NCBI GenBank assembly: GCA_025766275.1
Contig: JAFKAC010000034.1
Coordinates: 574,321 to 638,320 of the forward strand
Direction: 5' to 3'
Source of the DNA: Lactarius indigo
Taxonomy: Eukaryota > Basidiomycota > Agaricomycetes > Russulales > Russulaceae
Length of the DNA: 64,000 nt
The notes beneath the pieces are model-generated. The model did no database searches. It saw only the letters and a program-made list of their open reading frames with translations, and had not been told where the DNA came from. Positions 1-10,711 of this stretch are shown in pieces. Every line of letters starts with the position of its first letter. Position 1 is the first letter of the stretch. Position numbers and translations under genes: made by a program.

Positions 1-627
1 AGCTTCAGGGCTGTGTCGCGTAGCATTGCACAGAACGGATGGGACCCACCCCAAAAGTTGATGTAGAGGTCCTGCAAGCCGCGGAGGTACGGCTCCGCGG
101 GGGAAGACGTGAGCCGCTGGAAGAGCTCATCTGCCAAGGCTGTGCGGCGGGGGCGTCAGAATGGTGGCGCGAAGAAGATCCGAGTGACGTGAGGTAGACG
201 CACCATCGACGAAGAAGAGATGGGCACCGGCGTACTGCTGTCGTCCACCGGAGAAGTCACGGATGATACGCTCGATATTGGCGGAAGTGGGCATGAGGAT
301 GTACACCGCGTCGAAGCCTGGCTGTGCCTCGCGGTTGCTCGTTATGGATTCGATGACTGGTGCTAGGTGTTTAGGCAAGTCGGACGACAGTAACAACAAT
401 CAAAGACCGCACGGGTTACATTCTCCTCTAAAATATCAAACTGCTTGAGAACAGAGTTGAGCAGTTGTTGTGAGTGCTCGTCGATGACGAGGATCTTCCA
501 TCTCGAAGGGGGATTGACGGAACGGATTGCATTCAGGAACTCTGGGACGGGGTGAGCAAGCAGGACCAGAAAGCGAGGAATAGAGAACGGGATTACTGTT
601 TCTGACGAGAGTGATGAGAGAGGACAT
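1..627 (-). CDS. sec1: Sec1/Munc18-family vesicle-fusion protein, N-terminal part (runs off left edge)
   Basis: SM proteins bind syntaxin-type SNAREs and are needed for exocytic vesicle fusion at the plasma membrane. The start ATG gives MSSLITLVRNK, followed by a short intron and an exon with FLNAIRSVNPPSRWKIL and DEHSQQLLNSVLKQFDILEE, the conserved SM domain 1. After a second intron come IESITSNREAQPGFDAVYIL and PTSANIERIIRDF, then FVDALADELFQRL and LYINFWGG, all typical of Sec1 orthologues. Introns follow GT-AG. An in-frame TTG upstream of the ATG is ignored. Only the first 150 or so residues are inside the window; the 3' part lies beyond base 1. The call is based on family-wide sequence blocks; the exact fungal orthologue name is inferred. 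Confidence 0.85.
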
Positions 628-723
628 GCGAGTTCGCAATTAAGAGCCAGCCAAGAGCAATGGGCCCGAGTCTTGGGTCTCTCCGACAGAATTATTATTT
701 GAATTATTATTTAATAGGGGGTA

Positions 724-2707
724 TCAATTCATCAAATGCACAACCGCACAGCCCACACCAACCAACCCGGCCACTAGCCACGAAACAGAAACCTTCCCAT
801 TCGCACTGTTTGAACTCGACTGCCCAGAAACTGAACTCGAGTTGGAGTTCTTACTCGTGATCACCGTATGGTTCGTGTAGGGGAACGTCGTGTTCTGATT
901 GCTCTCCGCATACATGTTCCTCGCGGGGATGTTTGAGCAGGTTCCGATCGGTTTGAGCTGCGTGGATGTACTTTTCAGGAGACTGAACCCTGACAAACAC
1001 TGTTTACTCACAGAAAATGGTGGGTTATGCGTCAACGCAGCATTCAACGTGTACCCAACTGCAAGATCGACAGTGATCTCATACAAGTCGTGTTGCAAAA
1101 CGATAAAGCTGGACAATCACGTCATCAAACGGCATCTATGCAGATCATCGATCCGGACGCACCCAGTAGAAAGAGTAGACGCGTTGCCCAGGATCGACTG
1201 GAACGTGTTGAATGACGTCGTCGCATTGACAAGTCCGCCGGCGACTCTCCAATCTATCAAGGTCGTTAACACTTTACTTTGACACATCATGACACTGCTG
1301 ACTCACCATTAGTGTCGAATGGGCCGGAAGAGGGAGCGCTCGTCCATATGATGGGCACCATTCCCATAGCCAGAGCGATCGCCCGTACGCGGTCGTCTAT
1401 GATTACGTGCCATTAAGATCCCCACTCGCCGGTATAGATCTGCAGGAACGCACCAATATCCCCGTAAGGAGGTCGCATTGTCGTAGGCGTGACACCAAGT
1501 ACCTTCTGGATCGCCAAGCGTGTCCATCCGAGCTCGGCAACGATCTGTTCGTTTGTCAGCGACGTGAGAGGCTAAGATGTGTCATTGGCCAGTGTATCGA
1601 GACAAAGAATGTAAAGACATACGCGGTGGGACCACGTGTGCACGCTGATCTCATGGCCAGCCATGTATTCCTCGATCAACACTGCGGGACGCTCAATGAC
1701 CCGGGAGCCAACGACAAAGAAAGTCGCCTTGATATCTTCCTTTGATAGATAATTGAGGAGTGTCCTGTGCTCGACAAAGGGTACTCAGTCAACGTGCGCA
1801 TTCTAGGACAAGAAACACTGACTGAGCTAAAAGCAGAAGATCAGCACACAAACATCGAAAGAGAAAAGGACGCAAAACACCCACTCCATGGGCTTGGGCC
1901 ATCGTCAAAGCTAACTCCCCAGTCATATTTCTTAGGACATGCGGTGATATCCGTGTCACGCGTGATCCCGCCACACGTCCACCAGCCGCGCGTCTTGCCC
2001 TCCGCCGCTGCCGCTGGGTCACCCGCGCATGTACCGTCCGTCGTTGGTGACCAGTCGGGGATATCGAAGCCCTCAAGTTCTTGGATCCACTGCTGTACCT
2101 GGGGAGAATCTGTATCGCAACTTAGCCTTCCATCCCAAACAGGTGAGAAAAAAAAGGGCGGCTTACTGGTATCAGGCACTTTGTCTTGGGCCGGCCAGTC
2201 TGCGGCATTAAAAACGACTAGAAACAAACAGACATGAGTCGCAACGAATGTGGAGGACCGTGAGGCGGGCACGAGAGACGTACACGCGGTGGGGAGCGGA
2301 GGCACTCCCGGGATTGGCGGCGTCGCGCCGGGCGTATATGTCGATGCGAGGGGTAACGAGGTGCCGGTGGGCATGCCTGACGAGATCATGCTCAACGGTG
2401 GCACGCCATTCTGTCCGGTCGGGACGGACGCCGACGAAGACGGAGATGAGTTTGTCGTGATGGATGACGAGGAACTGCTGCTGCCCGTAGAAATGGAACT
2501 AGAAGAGGAAGTAGTGGTAGAGGAGGAGGTAGGTGTGCTCGCCGAGGGTGAGGACGGGGAAGAGGAGCCTGAGTGCGTGCTGGTGGTCACACCGGCGGCG
2601 AGCTCGACTTGGCGACGGTGACCACGATGATGATGGTGTTGTGCGTGCGTGCCCGCCGTGAGCGCGACTACAGAAAATAAGAGAGCGACCAAAGCGTGGA
2701 GCTTCAT
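724..2707 (-). CDS. GPI-anchored chitin deacetylase (carbohydrate esterase family 4)
   Basis: The enzyme removes N-acetyl groups from chitin to give chitosan in the cell wall. The start MKLHALVALLFSVVALTAGT is a signal peptide, followed by a His-rich patch and a long Ser/Thr linker. The catalytic NodB domain shows motif 1 SFDDGPS, motif 2 HTWSH (metal-binding His), motif 3 RPPYGDI followed after an intron by DDRVRAIALAMG, and a late FIVLQHDLYE His motif. The C-terminus is Ser/Asn-rich and ends in the hydrophobic stretch VSWLVAGLVGVGCAVVHLMN, a GPI-attachment signal. At least five small introns interrupt the gene, so a plain ORF scan breaks it up. The start was chosen because it gives a clean signal peptide; an in-frame ATG farther upstream would put about 80 unrelated residues in front. 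Confidence 0.88.
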
Positions 2708-4424
2708 TAAGAAAAAATAGACAACGAGTGTGGGTGTGCTTCGCGAAGCGGCGGGCAGGACAGAGGAAGTGAGGGTGAGAGAAAGAGAAGGAAAAAGTGA
2801 TACGGCGGACGTGGAAGACCGACGGTCCACACGCCAAGATCCATAAAAGGATATGCGGAATGCGCTAGTCGCTTTGGCCCGCGTTCTCGTGCCTGTCGCT
2901 GCCAAGGGCATGTTCCAGGTGCCGTGGTCCAAGGAAAACAAGTAGTCCTGATTCAATGGTGATCACTCTCTTCTCCCTTTTTCATGGCTGGTGTACTTAG
3001 CAAAGTCCAGACTCAGGTGTCTGGGACGTACTTCCCATCATGGCGTGGCACGGGCCAAGCGGTAGAGGGGCCCAGTTGGAATAGCTCGAGCTTCTGGATT
3101 GGCATCTGATGGCGAAACGGCCCTCGGTTGGCTGTAGCAATCAAGCTGTAAAGCCCTTTCCCGCATCGCGGAAAACTTTAGTTCGCACAATACTCCCTAG
3201 GATTTTCGAGAAGATGGATACCAAGATGTCGCCTTATTGTAGGGAAAAAGTGTCACATCTGGAACTTTTGATTTGTAGCAGCTGAAGCCGCTAACATTAC
3301 CCAGACCTATCCAGCGCGTGGACCTGAACCCGACTTTGTTAGATGATCCAAGCTGAGACCCAAGTCCAGAATTAGTTTAGTGGCTATGTGGTGCAGGAAA
3401 GTATGTTGCAAGCATCTCGCCTTACACCTCAGAGGCAGAAAACAGAGACGATGTATTTCATCATCGTTGCTGATGAGTACAGAGTGACTCCCAATCATGC
3501 CTATATGGGACTATCTAGTCCCGTATACAGCAACGGGTGGCGCCCGGTACCATCCGAGTACTACGTATAGCAAGTACTGTGGTTGTAGGAACTTCTAGAA
3601 TCCAGTCGCCAAGGTATGCCTACATTGACTCAATTGGGGGATCGACTCGTGTGTAGACCCCAATTGATAGTCTGGTTGATAGTGCTGCGGCGCCGACAGT
3701 TCCGCGGCCGTCGAGTGTCCCATCGTCGCCACTAATACAGCACCTTTAGGTCTTTTCCGACGTCGTCCTGGAGGCTTATCTCCTACGGCCTTCTATCCCC
3801 AGAACTGGCGTCTCGTCAACATCGACGAGTCCATTCCATTCGCATACTGAAACGAAAGGGTAACCGTTTCCAGAAGCTTCCCGTACTCAACGCTCTCGGC
3901 ACATACATAAAAATTTCTTTTGCTTTTTGAGTACATACTGTGGAGGTGAAGAACGAAACAACACACCGGTAGAACGAGTGACACAACTTCCTCTCGATCC
4001 GCGGGTGCTTGTTCGGTGGTGGGTTATCACCGACCGAAGAACGTGTTTCTGATATCGATGCACTTGTGGTTCTCTCGACCCATTGTGGCAACCCCAGGAA
4101 ATAAATGGATGACTGGCGACAGAAGTTCTTTTTGATCCATATTCATTCTGGGTTACATGCCGGAGACGACAGACCCGTCGTAACCACGAGCCGTTACATT
4201 TATGAAAGGCGACAAGATCCGATGCGCAACTTACGAGTAATTTACGCCTATTCCTTAACGCTACCGTGACGGCCCCCCTTACGTTAGGATTTTTTTAGTC
4301 TCTCTCATACACACCCTTCCATTCCACACTACTGTATTCCCCCGGCACCAATGCTCGAAGGGAATAATATGCGCGTGTGGCGTACCACCGTCGAGAGCGG
4401 TGACAAATACCTCGGTACATGGGT
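2708..4424. other. Intergenic stretch, no gene seen
   Basis: About 1.7 kb between the chitin deacetylase promoter side and the GH45 duplication. Open frames here are short, overlap on both strands and match nothing I recognise. No tRNA, TIR or LTR ends were seen. Confidence 0.5.
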
Positions 4425-4862
4425 CGCGGTGCTCAAGAACGTATGCTAAGTGTCCGAGGACCAGTGCGAAGGCAACTAGATTTAACTGCGATACCGCGGG
4501 GCGGTGTTCTTCGATGGACTGTATTTTGAAAACGCGCAGTACGACGCTCCGAAAAGAAGTCGATTCATTTGTCATGTGAACAAACACTTGGCCCGTTATT
4601 GCAACGCAGATCGATGTGCGATTACGCAAGAGATGCAGGTAGATAATCAAGACACCCTTTCACACTGTCTACCAGAAAGCCGGAATAATGTACTGGCCGA
4701 AACACATTTCGCGTGTATTCAGAGAGACTATGTCATGTAGGAAATAAGCTCAGACCACGATCTCATTCATTTGCTGATGCGTAGCTTCTGACCATGTAAC
4801 CGTCTGGCGCGCAATTTTCGTTGTGCGGCGCCCAACCAGTAATCACGTAGTCAGAGGGGGTG

Positions 4863-4870
4863 TATAAAGA
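4863..4870 (+). promoter_or_regulatory. TATA box of GH45 copy 1
   Basis: A TATAAAGA element lies 77 bp before the start codon. The same element at the same distance precedes the second copy, which supports both its function and the start codon choice. Confidence 0.6.
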
Positions 4871-4939
4871 GGAGGGTGGACCACAACAGTAAGAGGACAA
4901 CAGCGCAGACGATAGTGAATAATACCACCACCGTCCACG

Positions 4940-5719
4940 ATGAAGTCTGTCCTCTTCCTCATTGCGTCCACCGCGTTCACCACCATTGTGCGCGGTAGCG
5001 TGCTCGATCTCGAGTCCAGAAACAACGGCGGCTACGTGCAGAAGAGCCAGGGCAGCGCGACCTTCACGGTATACACAGGCTGCAGCACACCCGGTAAAGT
5101 CTCCGCCAGACGTCGCGTTTCGGCACACCGACTGACCTGATGATAGCGTGCGGAAAGGTCGGCCACGGCTACACAGCTGCGATCAACCAGCTCTCGTTCG
5201 GCGCGCCAGGGGGGCAGGGCGGAGGGGACGCGTGCGGGCGCTGCTTCAGGGTGACGGGTAATAAGGACCCGTACTCGCCGTCATTCAAGGGCCCGTTCAA
5301 GAGCATCGTCGTCAAGATCACCGATCTATGCCCATACGCAGAAAACGAGGACTGGTGCGGTCAGTCGCTCTCCAAACCCCACAACCAGTTCGGCGCGCCG
5401 GTGCAGTGAGTGCTTCCTTCTTCTTGTACGACTGGCGCGCTTAACAATCGCAGCTTTGATCTGTGCAAGGACTCGGGCGCATATGATGCGTTCTTCCCAG
5501 AGGGGCGCGGCGCGCTAAGTGGCTATTACGAAGAGGTGTCGTGCAGCCAGTGGTCTGGTTGGGATGGCTCGGCCCTCTGGAATGGCGCATGCCTCGCCGG
5601 CGAATCGGCTCATATGTGGCCCTCGACTGCCTGTGGAAATACAGGTACGAAGCTCTCTTTCCCTTCCTACGCCATGAGAAGTATAGCTCACGTACACCCT
5701 AGGTCATGCACCCGCTTGA
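4940..5719 (+). CDS. GH45 subfamily C endoglucanase, copy 1
   Basis: A secreted endo-beta-1,4-glucanase of the Phanerochaete Cel45A type. Exons 4940-5093, 5147-5405, 5454-5644 and 5703-5719 total 621 nt, coding 206 residues. MKSVLFLIASTAFTTIVRG is the signal peptide. Family blocks are CSTPACGKVGHGYTAAINQL, GGDACGRCF, GPFKSIVVKITDLCP, DWCGQSLSKP, HFDLCKDSG (the Asp after HF aligns with the catalytic acid), GALSGYYEEVSCSQWSG, LWNGACLAGE and a last exon giving TGHAPA and a stop. Read without splicing the gene looks frameshifted near 5094. That segment is a 53-nt intron starting GTAAAG, with a CTGAC branch site and ending GATAG. There is no cellulose-binding module. It is paralogous to the gene at 6681. 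Confidence 0.9.
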
Positions 5720-6604
5720 ACGGGTTGAGATGTCGCGCTGCAGGTCATCTTAACGATGATCGGGGGAAAGTAGGAACTCGTGTAGCTCCCTCAAAATATA
5801 CCAGTTGTGCCCTCATCGGCTTTGACTCTGTTGAGTAGAGTTCTAGAAGTCTTCATAAGATAAGTTACTGGCATAATCTTCGGTTCTACGTGCACACCTC
5901 AGGGATCAACTTGGGACCTACCGAGGTTCTGTTGTCGACTGGCTGGGGCAACGCTCAGCGTCCGATTTTTACGACTTGGGCCACAGACACAGTCGTGATG
6001 CAAATTGAGGGACCCTGGGTTATTGCACCAAAGGTAGTATAAGAGGAAGTCAGATAAAAGAGCCAGCAGGCCTGATATTCACGTGACTGTCGTAACAACC
6101 GGATCGTTCGCGTGATGCGAAGAACGCACGCGCGGATCCCGACATGGTACCTGGCACCGATGTCGAGAGGAATATCTGAGTGCGTGCGTGCTCAAGAACT
6201 TGTGCCAAGTGTCCGAGGACCAGCGCGAAGCCAACTATATTTAACTGCGATGCCGCGGGGAAGGGCGTTGCTCTTCAACGGACTGTATTTCGAACCGTAC
6301 GACGCCCTGAAAGAAGTCCGTTTGTTTGTCATGGGAGGAAAAAAAGGCTGGCAAGTTACTGTAATGCAGGGTACGCAAAATATGCGAGTAGATAATCAGG
6401 CCAATTAAGGGTCACTATCTACTAGAAAGTCGGAAATATACTGGCCAAAGCACATCTTGCGTGTATGACTACGTCATGTAGTACAGTAGTTGATGGAATA
6501 AGCTCAGACCATTTGCTAATGTGTAGCTTCCGACTATGTAACCATCCGGTGTGCGAATTCCGTTGTGCAGCGCTGGACCAGTAATCACGTAGTCAACTGG
6601 GATG

Positions 6605-6612
6605 TATAAAGA
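6605..6612 (+). promoter_or_regulatory. TATA box of GH45 copy 2
   Basis: TATAAAGA lies 76 bp before the start codon, matching the position in copy 1. Confidence 0.6.
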
Positions 6613-6680
6613 GGAAAGCAGACAGGCAGGAAGAGGGTAACAACAACTGACGACAACCAACAATACCGCCACCATCCGCG

Positions 6681-7461
6681 ATGAAGTCTGTCCTCTTCCT
6701 CATCGCGCTCTCCGTGTTCACCGCCGTTGTGCGGGGTAGCGTGCTCGATCTCGAGTCCAGAAAAACCAAGGGCAGCTACAGGCAGAAGAGCAAGGGCAAC
6801 GCGACCTTCACGGTATACACGGGCTGCAGCACACCCGGTAAGTCCCGCCAGACGTCGCGTTTCGGCACACAGACTGACTTGATGATAGCGTGCGGAAAGG
6901 TCGCCTATGGCTACACAGCCGCGATGAACCAGCTCTCGTTCGGCGCGCCGGGGGGCCAAGGCGGAGGGGACGCGTGCGGGCGCTGCTTCCGGTTGACGGG
7001 TACCAAGGACCCGTACTCGCCGTGGTTCAAGGGTCCGTTCAAGAGCATCGTCGTCAAGATCACCGATCTATGCCCATACGCAGAAGGCGAGGACTGGTGC
7101 GGTCAGTCGCTCTCCAAGCCTCTCAACCAGTTCGGCGCGGCGGTGCAGTGAGTAGTGCTTCCTTCTTGTACGACTGGCGCGCTTAACGATCGCAGCTTTG
7201 ACCTGTGCGAGGACTCGGGCGCATGTGACGCATTCTTCCCTGAAAAGCGGGGCGCGCTGAGCGGCCATTACGAAGAGGTATCGTGTCGCCACTGGACGGG
7301 TTGGGATGGCCCGGAGCTCTGGAATGGTGCATGCCTCGCTGGCAAATCGGCTCATATGTGGCCCTCGGTTGCCTGTGGCAATACAGGTATGGAGTTCTCT
7401 TTCCTTGCCCACGTCACGAGGAGTATGGCTCACATGCACCCTAGGTCATGCACCCGTTTGA
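6681..7461 (+). CDS. GH45 subfamily C endoglucanase, copy 2
   Basis: Paralogue of the gene at 4940. Exons 6681-6837, 6889-7147, 7196-7386 and 7445-7461 total 624 nt, coding 207 residues. The signal peptide MKSVLFLIALSVFTAVVRG is followed by the same Cys-rich catalytic barrel: CSTPACGKVAYGYTAAMNQL, GGDACGRCFRLTG, SIVVKITDLCP, HFDLCEDSG, LWNGACLAGK. The first intron is 51 nt (GTAAGT, CTGAC, GATAG). It happens to be open in frame, so an unspliced reading adds 17 residues not found in the family and should be avoided. The downstream Asp in HFDLC is the expected catalytic acid. Copy 2 differs from copy 1 by scattered substitutions, such as CEDSG against CKDSG. Both copies look intact. Confidence 0.9.
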
Positions 7462-7885
7462 ACGAGTTGGGGATGTCGTACTGCAGGACAGAGTAGCGAT
7501 GATTGGGGGCTAGTAAGAACTCATGTAGTTCCCTCAAAATATACCAGCTGTGGCCCCATTGGCTTTGGACCTATTGAGTAGAGTTCTAGAAGTCTTTGCA
7601 GTAACATGGCATAATTTCAGGCTATACGTACCCACCTCGAAGATCTAACTTACTTGGGGATCTACAGAGGATCTGTTGCCTGGCAGCAGGTAAAACAGTC
7701 TGCGTCCGTTTTTTACGTCAACCATAGACGCACTCCTTGGCGTCACTTGATAGTCGTAGCGGAGAGGCTCTGGGTTACTGTATTGACTGTACACCAGAAA
7801 TAGTAGAGGAAGCACTGGCATTTGCCGAAGGCAGAAAAAGGCTCAACCAGGCCGATCCACGTGACTGTCATAATAACTTAGTAGG

Positions 7886-8240
7886 GATGGGAAGTGTCTG
7901 CTCACTTCCGGTCCACCACTCTTGTCCTCTATCGCAACCTGTTGTCATCGGCCCTGTCCTCGGCGGGAGATTACTTTGGGATCTAGGACTACTTCTCTTG
8001 TACCAACATAGCTAAGGAAGTGGCTATGGCGGGGGTAGTTGAGATCGAGGTGTGATTGGGATCGACTGGCCGGGTCGTTGGGGTGAAACCGGTCCAAATA
8101 TGTGCTGGTGAACGCGTGGTTCCCCGGCGAGCTTAAGTTAGAGCCGTGGGGCTCTCGTCCATTTTTGGTCGAGAGGCCCCTATCATTTTGGTTTTCGCGA
8201 TGGTACCAGCCGCCGAGAGCTCTTCTTGCGACCTCCCATC
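7886..8240. other. Intergenic, no gene seen
   Basis: Spacer between the GH45 duplication and the oxidoreductase. It is the likely promoter region of the latter; no clear TATA box was found. Confidence 0.4.
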
Positions 8241-9859
8241 ATGTCCTCGCTCTACGAGTTTGTGAAATGGCTCTACCTTGTGCGTACCATGCCCAGTTTA
8301 TTTTGTTACGGTATACTGATAGCATTACCCCCTGACGAACCGCAGGTGTTTTACCCACCCGCCCCAAAAGAGCCCACCGCGTCGCCATTGCGGTTTGGGA
8401 TCCTTGGCGCGGCGAGAATCGCGCCTATTGGGCTGGTTTTACCCGTGAAGAACCACCCGGATGCGGTGGTGACGGCTGTTGCTGCGCGGGACCAAGGGCG
8501 CGCGGACGCTTTTGCGAAGAAGAACGGCATCCCAAAAGCATATGGCGGGGAGGGGGCGTATCAAAGTGCGTTGTGTTCTATAGACACGTGTGATGCTAAT
8601 CAAAATTTCGAATCGCAGAGCTGTTGGACGACCCCGAGATTGACGTCGTGTATAACCCGGTGCGTTACGCGCGCCGCCCAGTCATGAATATCCGGGTGAC
8701 TGAGGGGAGTGTATAACAACACAGCTGCCAAATGGCCTCCATTACGAATGGACTATGAAAGCGCTCGCAGCTGGAAAACATGTCCTGCTCGAAAAGCCAA
8801 GTGCTAATACTGCCGAGGAAACGCGCAAGATGTTCGCATTCGCTCAGGAAAAGGGCCTCGTCTTATTGGAGGCGTTCCACTATCGGTATGGGATTTCTTC
8901 GTTGGTGCCGATCGGTGCTCATACAGTACTGGGAAGGTTCCATCCCGCAACGCGTCGCGTGAAGGCAATAGTCGACAGCGGCGAGCTCGGCACGCTGACG
9001 AAGATTGAAGCCAACTTGGGCCTCCCAGGCTTCTTCTTCAAGGACAACGACATCCGGATGGCATATGACCTAGGTGGTGGCGCCATGATGGACCTAGGAT
9101 GCGAGTTTTTCACACACTGCCCTCACTATCTATCCCACTGAGAAATGTTCGTTTCCCGCAGGCTATGCCATGTCCATCACGCGCTATTTAGCAAACGCCA
9201 ATCCGACAAAAGTCATCAGCGCAAATGCCGAAGTACTCCCAAAGTTCCCTCGAGTCGACATCGGCACCACCGCCACGCTTGCCTTTCCCGCATCCACCAC
9301 CGCCACCGACACCGACACCGACACCGGCGGCCTCACCGCGACGCTTCTGACGCACTTCCGGCTCCCGCCGTTGTTGGGGTTCCTTCCGCGCTGGCCAAGA
9401 TTGTCCGTGCGTGTATCCGGGACGCGCGGTACCGTCGAGCTGAGCAACTTTCCTGGTGCGTGGGTGCATCACACCATCACGGTCGAGAGCTCGGAACAGG
9501 AGGGTGGCGGCGGCGACGGGCAATTGCGGAAGCGCACGGAGAAGCATTATGGGAACCTCGGGTGGACAACGTGAGTACTTGTACCCTTTGCACTCCCCTC
9601 CGAATAATTTTTTTGGAACGCGTGTGCGTAGATATCGCTACCAGCTAGAGGCATTCGTTGACAAGTTGCGCGGTCGCACACCCGAGCACTGGTTCGACGC
9701 CCAGGACTCTATCGCCAATTTGGAGTGGATAGAAGCCGTCTATAAAGAAGTCAGTCGTCTGTTTCTCTCCCCAGGAAGAGCGATCTCGGGCTGATACCTG
9801 TGTACTATTCTCAGACCGGGCTCGGGTCCCGTCCTCCGTCAACTGCTCAGGTACCATAA
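8241..9859 (+). CDS. Gfo/Idh/MocA-family NAD(P)-dependent oxidoreductase (dihydrodiol or xylose dehydrogenase-like)
   Basis: Probable sugar or diol dehydrogenase. Eight exons (8241-8279, 8346-8565, 8619-8659, 8725-8885, 8937-9100, 9162-9570, 9632-9749, 9815-9859) total 1197 nt, coding 398 residues. The N-terminus MSSLYEFVKWLYLVFYPP precedes the Rossmann motif GILGAARIAPIG. Further blocks are DDPEIDVVYNPLPNGLHYEW, GKHVLLEKPSANTAEET (EKP with the catalytic Lys), LLEAFHYRFHPA and GGGAMMDLGCYAMSITRYL. The intron after exon 5 begins GCGAGT and ends CGCAG, a GC-AG intron; splicing there restores the conserved DLGCYAMS block. A Thr/Asp repeat (TDTDTDTGG) and a GGGG-rich loop interrupt the C-terminal domain. 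The substrate is not decided by sequence. Confidence 0.85.
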
Positions 9860-10711
9860 ATTTGATCCTTTCCAGACTGCTCTTCTTTTCGCCTACGGTA
9901 TTTTACCTCTCCAATCTACCCGATTAAAAGCCAAGCGTTTTCTGTGGCTAGGAAGATCTTTATTAGACTCTGTTGCTAGTTTGACGACTGGGCTGATCTT
10001 TTCTCATCAAGTTTGTTGGCTATTTGATGTAATTATGTAATATCGAACTGAGAGTTTGTCGGCGGCATTGTACAGTATTTACTTTCACAGAGTATTCTAC
10101 AAGTTTTTATTGGTCTGAAAACCCTGCTTTGCGTGTAATGAACGGCGACCTAGTACCGTCAACAATGTCATCATTACAGTACCTACAACTCTTGAGCTGC
10201 GCAGACGAGACAGAGCCGCGTCATGTGAGGGGTACGTTTACGAGAGAAAAAAACTCTGGAATACAGATGCAGCTAGGATATATGATGCTGGGTGTGGTTG
10301 GTGTGTAGCAGATGAACAAATGAACAAAAAAAAAAAAACAAAGGAGTGAATAACTACCCGGCGAAAGTGGGCGTGGAGGAGCATGAAAGGGGGGAGATGG
10401 TGGGGGGGGTTGGATGGGGGGTGGGGAATTAAAAGAGGGAGAGAGAGGGAAAGATCACTACTACACGGGGAAAAAGAAAGAGGATTCGTATAAGACAGAT
10501 TGCAGTTGTTCACAGCGTAGTAGTCAGACAACACTCAAAAAAAAAAAAGGAGAACAGGCCACGATCATGTACGTGACAAGAATGTAAAAAAAAAAAAAAG
10601 AAGAAAGGTATTAGAGAAGGTAGGAAATTCATCAATCAGTGGTGAGAGAGAGACAGAGGTCGGCACTCGTGTAGGTTCGTTCGGCGTGGAAGGAGAGCGC
10701 CCAGCACTCAC
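9860..10711. other. Intergenic, low-complexity tracts
   Basis: Convergent 3' ends of two genes. It holds several A-runs of about 12-13 nt (near 10330, 10538 and 10586) and a purine-rich GGGA/GAGA tract at 10380-10450. No coding signal was seen. Confidence 0.5.

Larger units (their letters stand above)
4425..6090 (+). repeat. Tandem duplication unit 1 (promoter, GH45 gene, 3' flank)
   Basis: This block is repeated in direct orientation by unit 2, which begins about 1.76 kb downstream. Similarity starts in the upstream flank at the shared word gctcaagaac, runs through the TATA box and the whole gene, and continues downstream through gagtagagttctagaagtct to a shared cacgtgactgtc word near 6080. 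Boundaries are approximate because flanks have more substitutions and indels than exons. Confidence 0.8.
6185..7885 (+). repeat. Tandem duplication unit 2 (promoter, GH45 gene, 3' flank)
   Basis: Second copy of the unit described at 4425. The coding exons have the same lengths for exons 2, 3 and 4 (259, 191 and 17 nt) and the introns sit at identical positions. Exon 1 is one codon longer. The flanks carry more changes than the exons, which suggests selection on both coding regions. Confidence 0.8.

Noticed and set aside
2250..2621. Plus-strand acidic ORF rich in Glu and Val
   Set aside because: It is the complement of the Ser/Thr-rich linker of the chitin deacetylase.
5094..5146. Frameshift or pseudogene in GH45 copy 1
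   Set aside because: The extra bases fall in an intron with good splice and branch signals; the spliced gene is intact at 206 residues.
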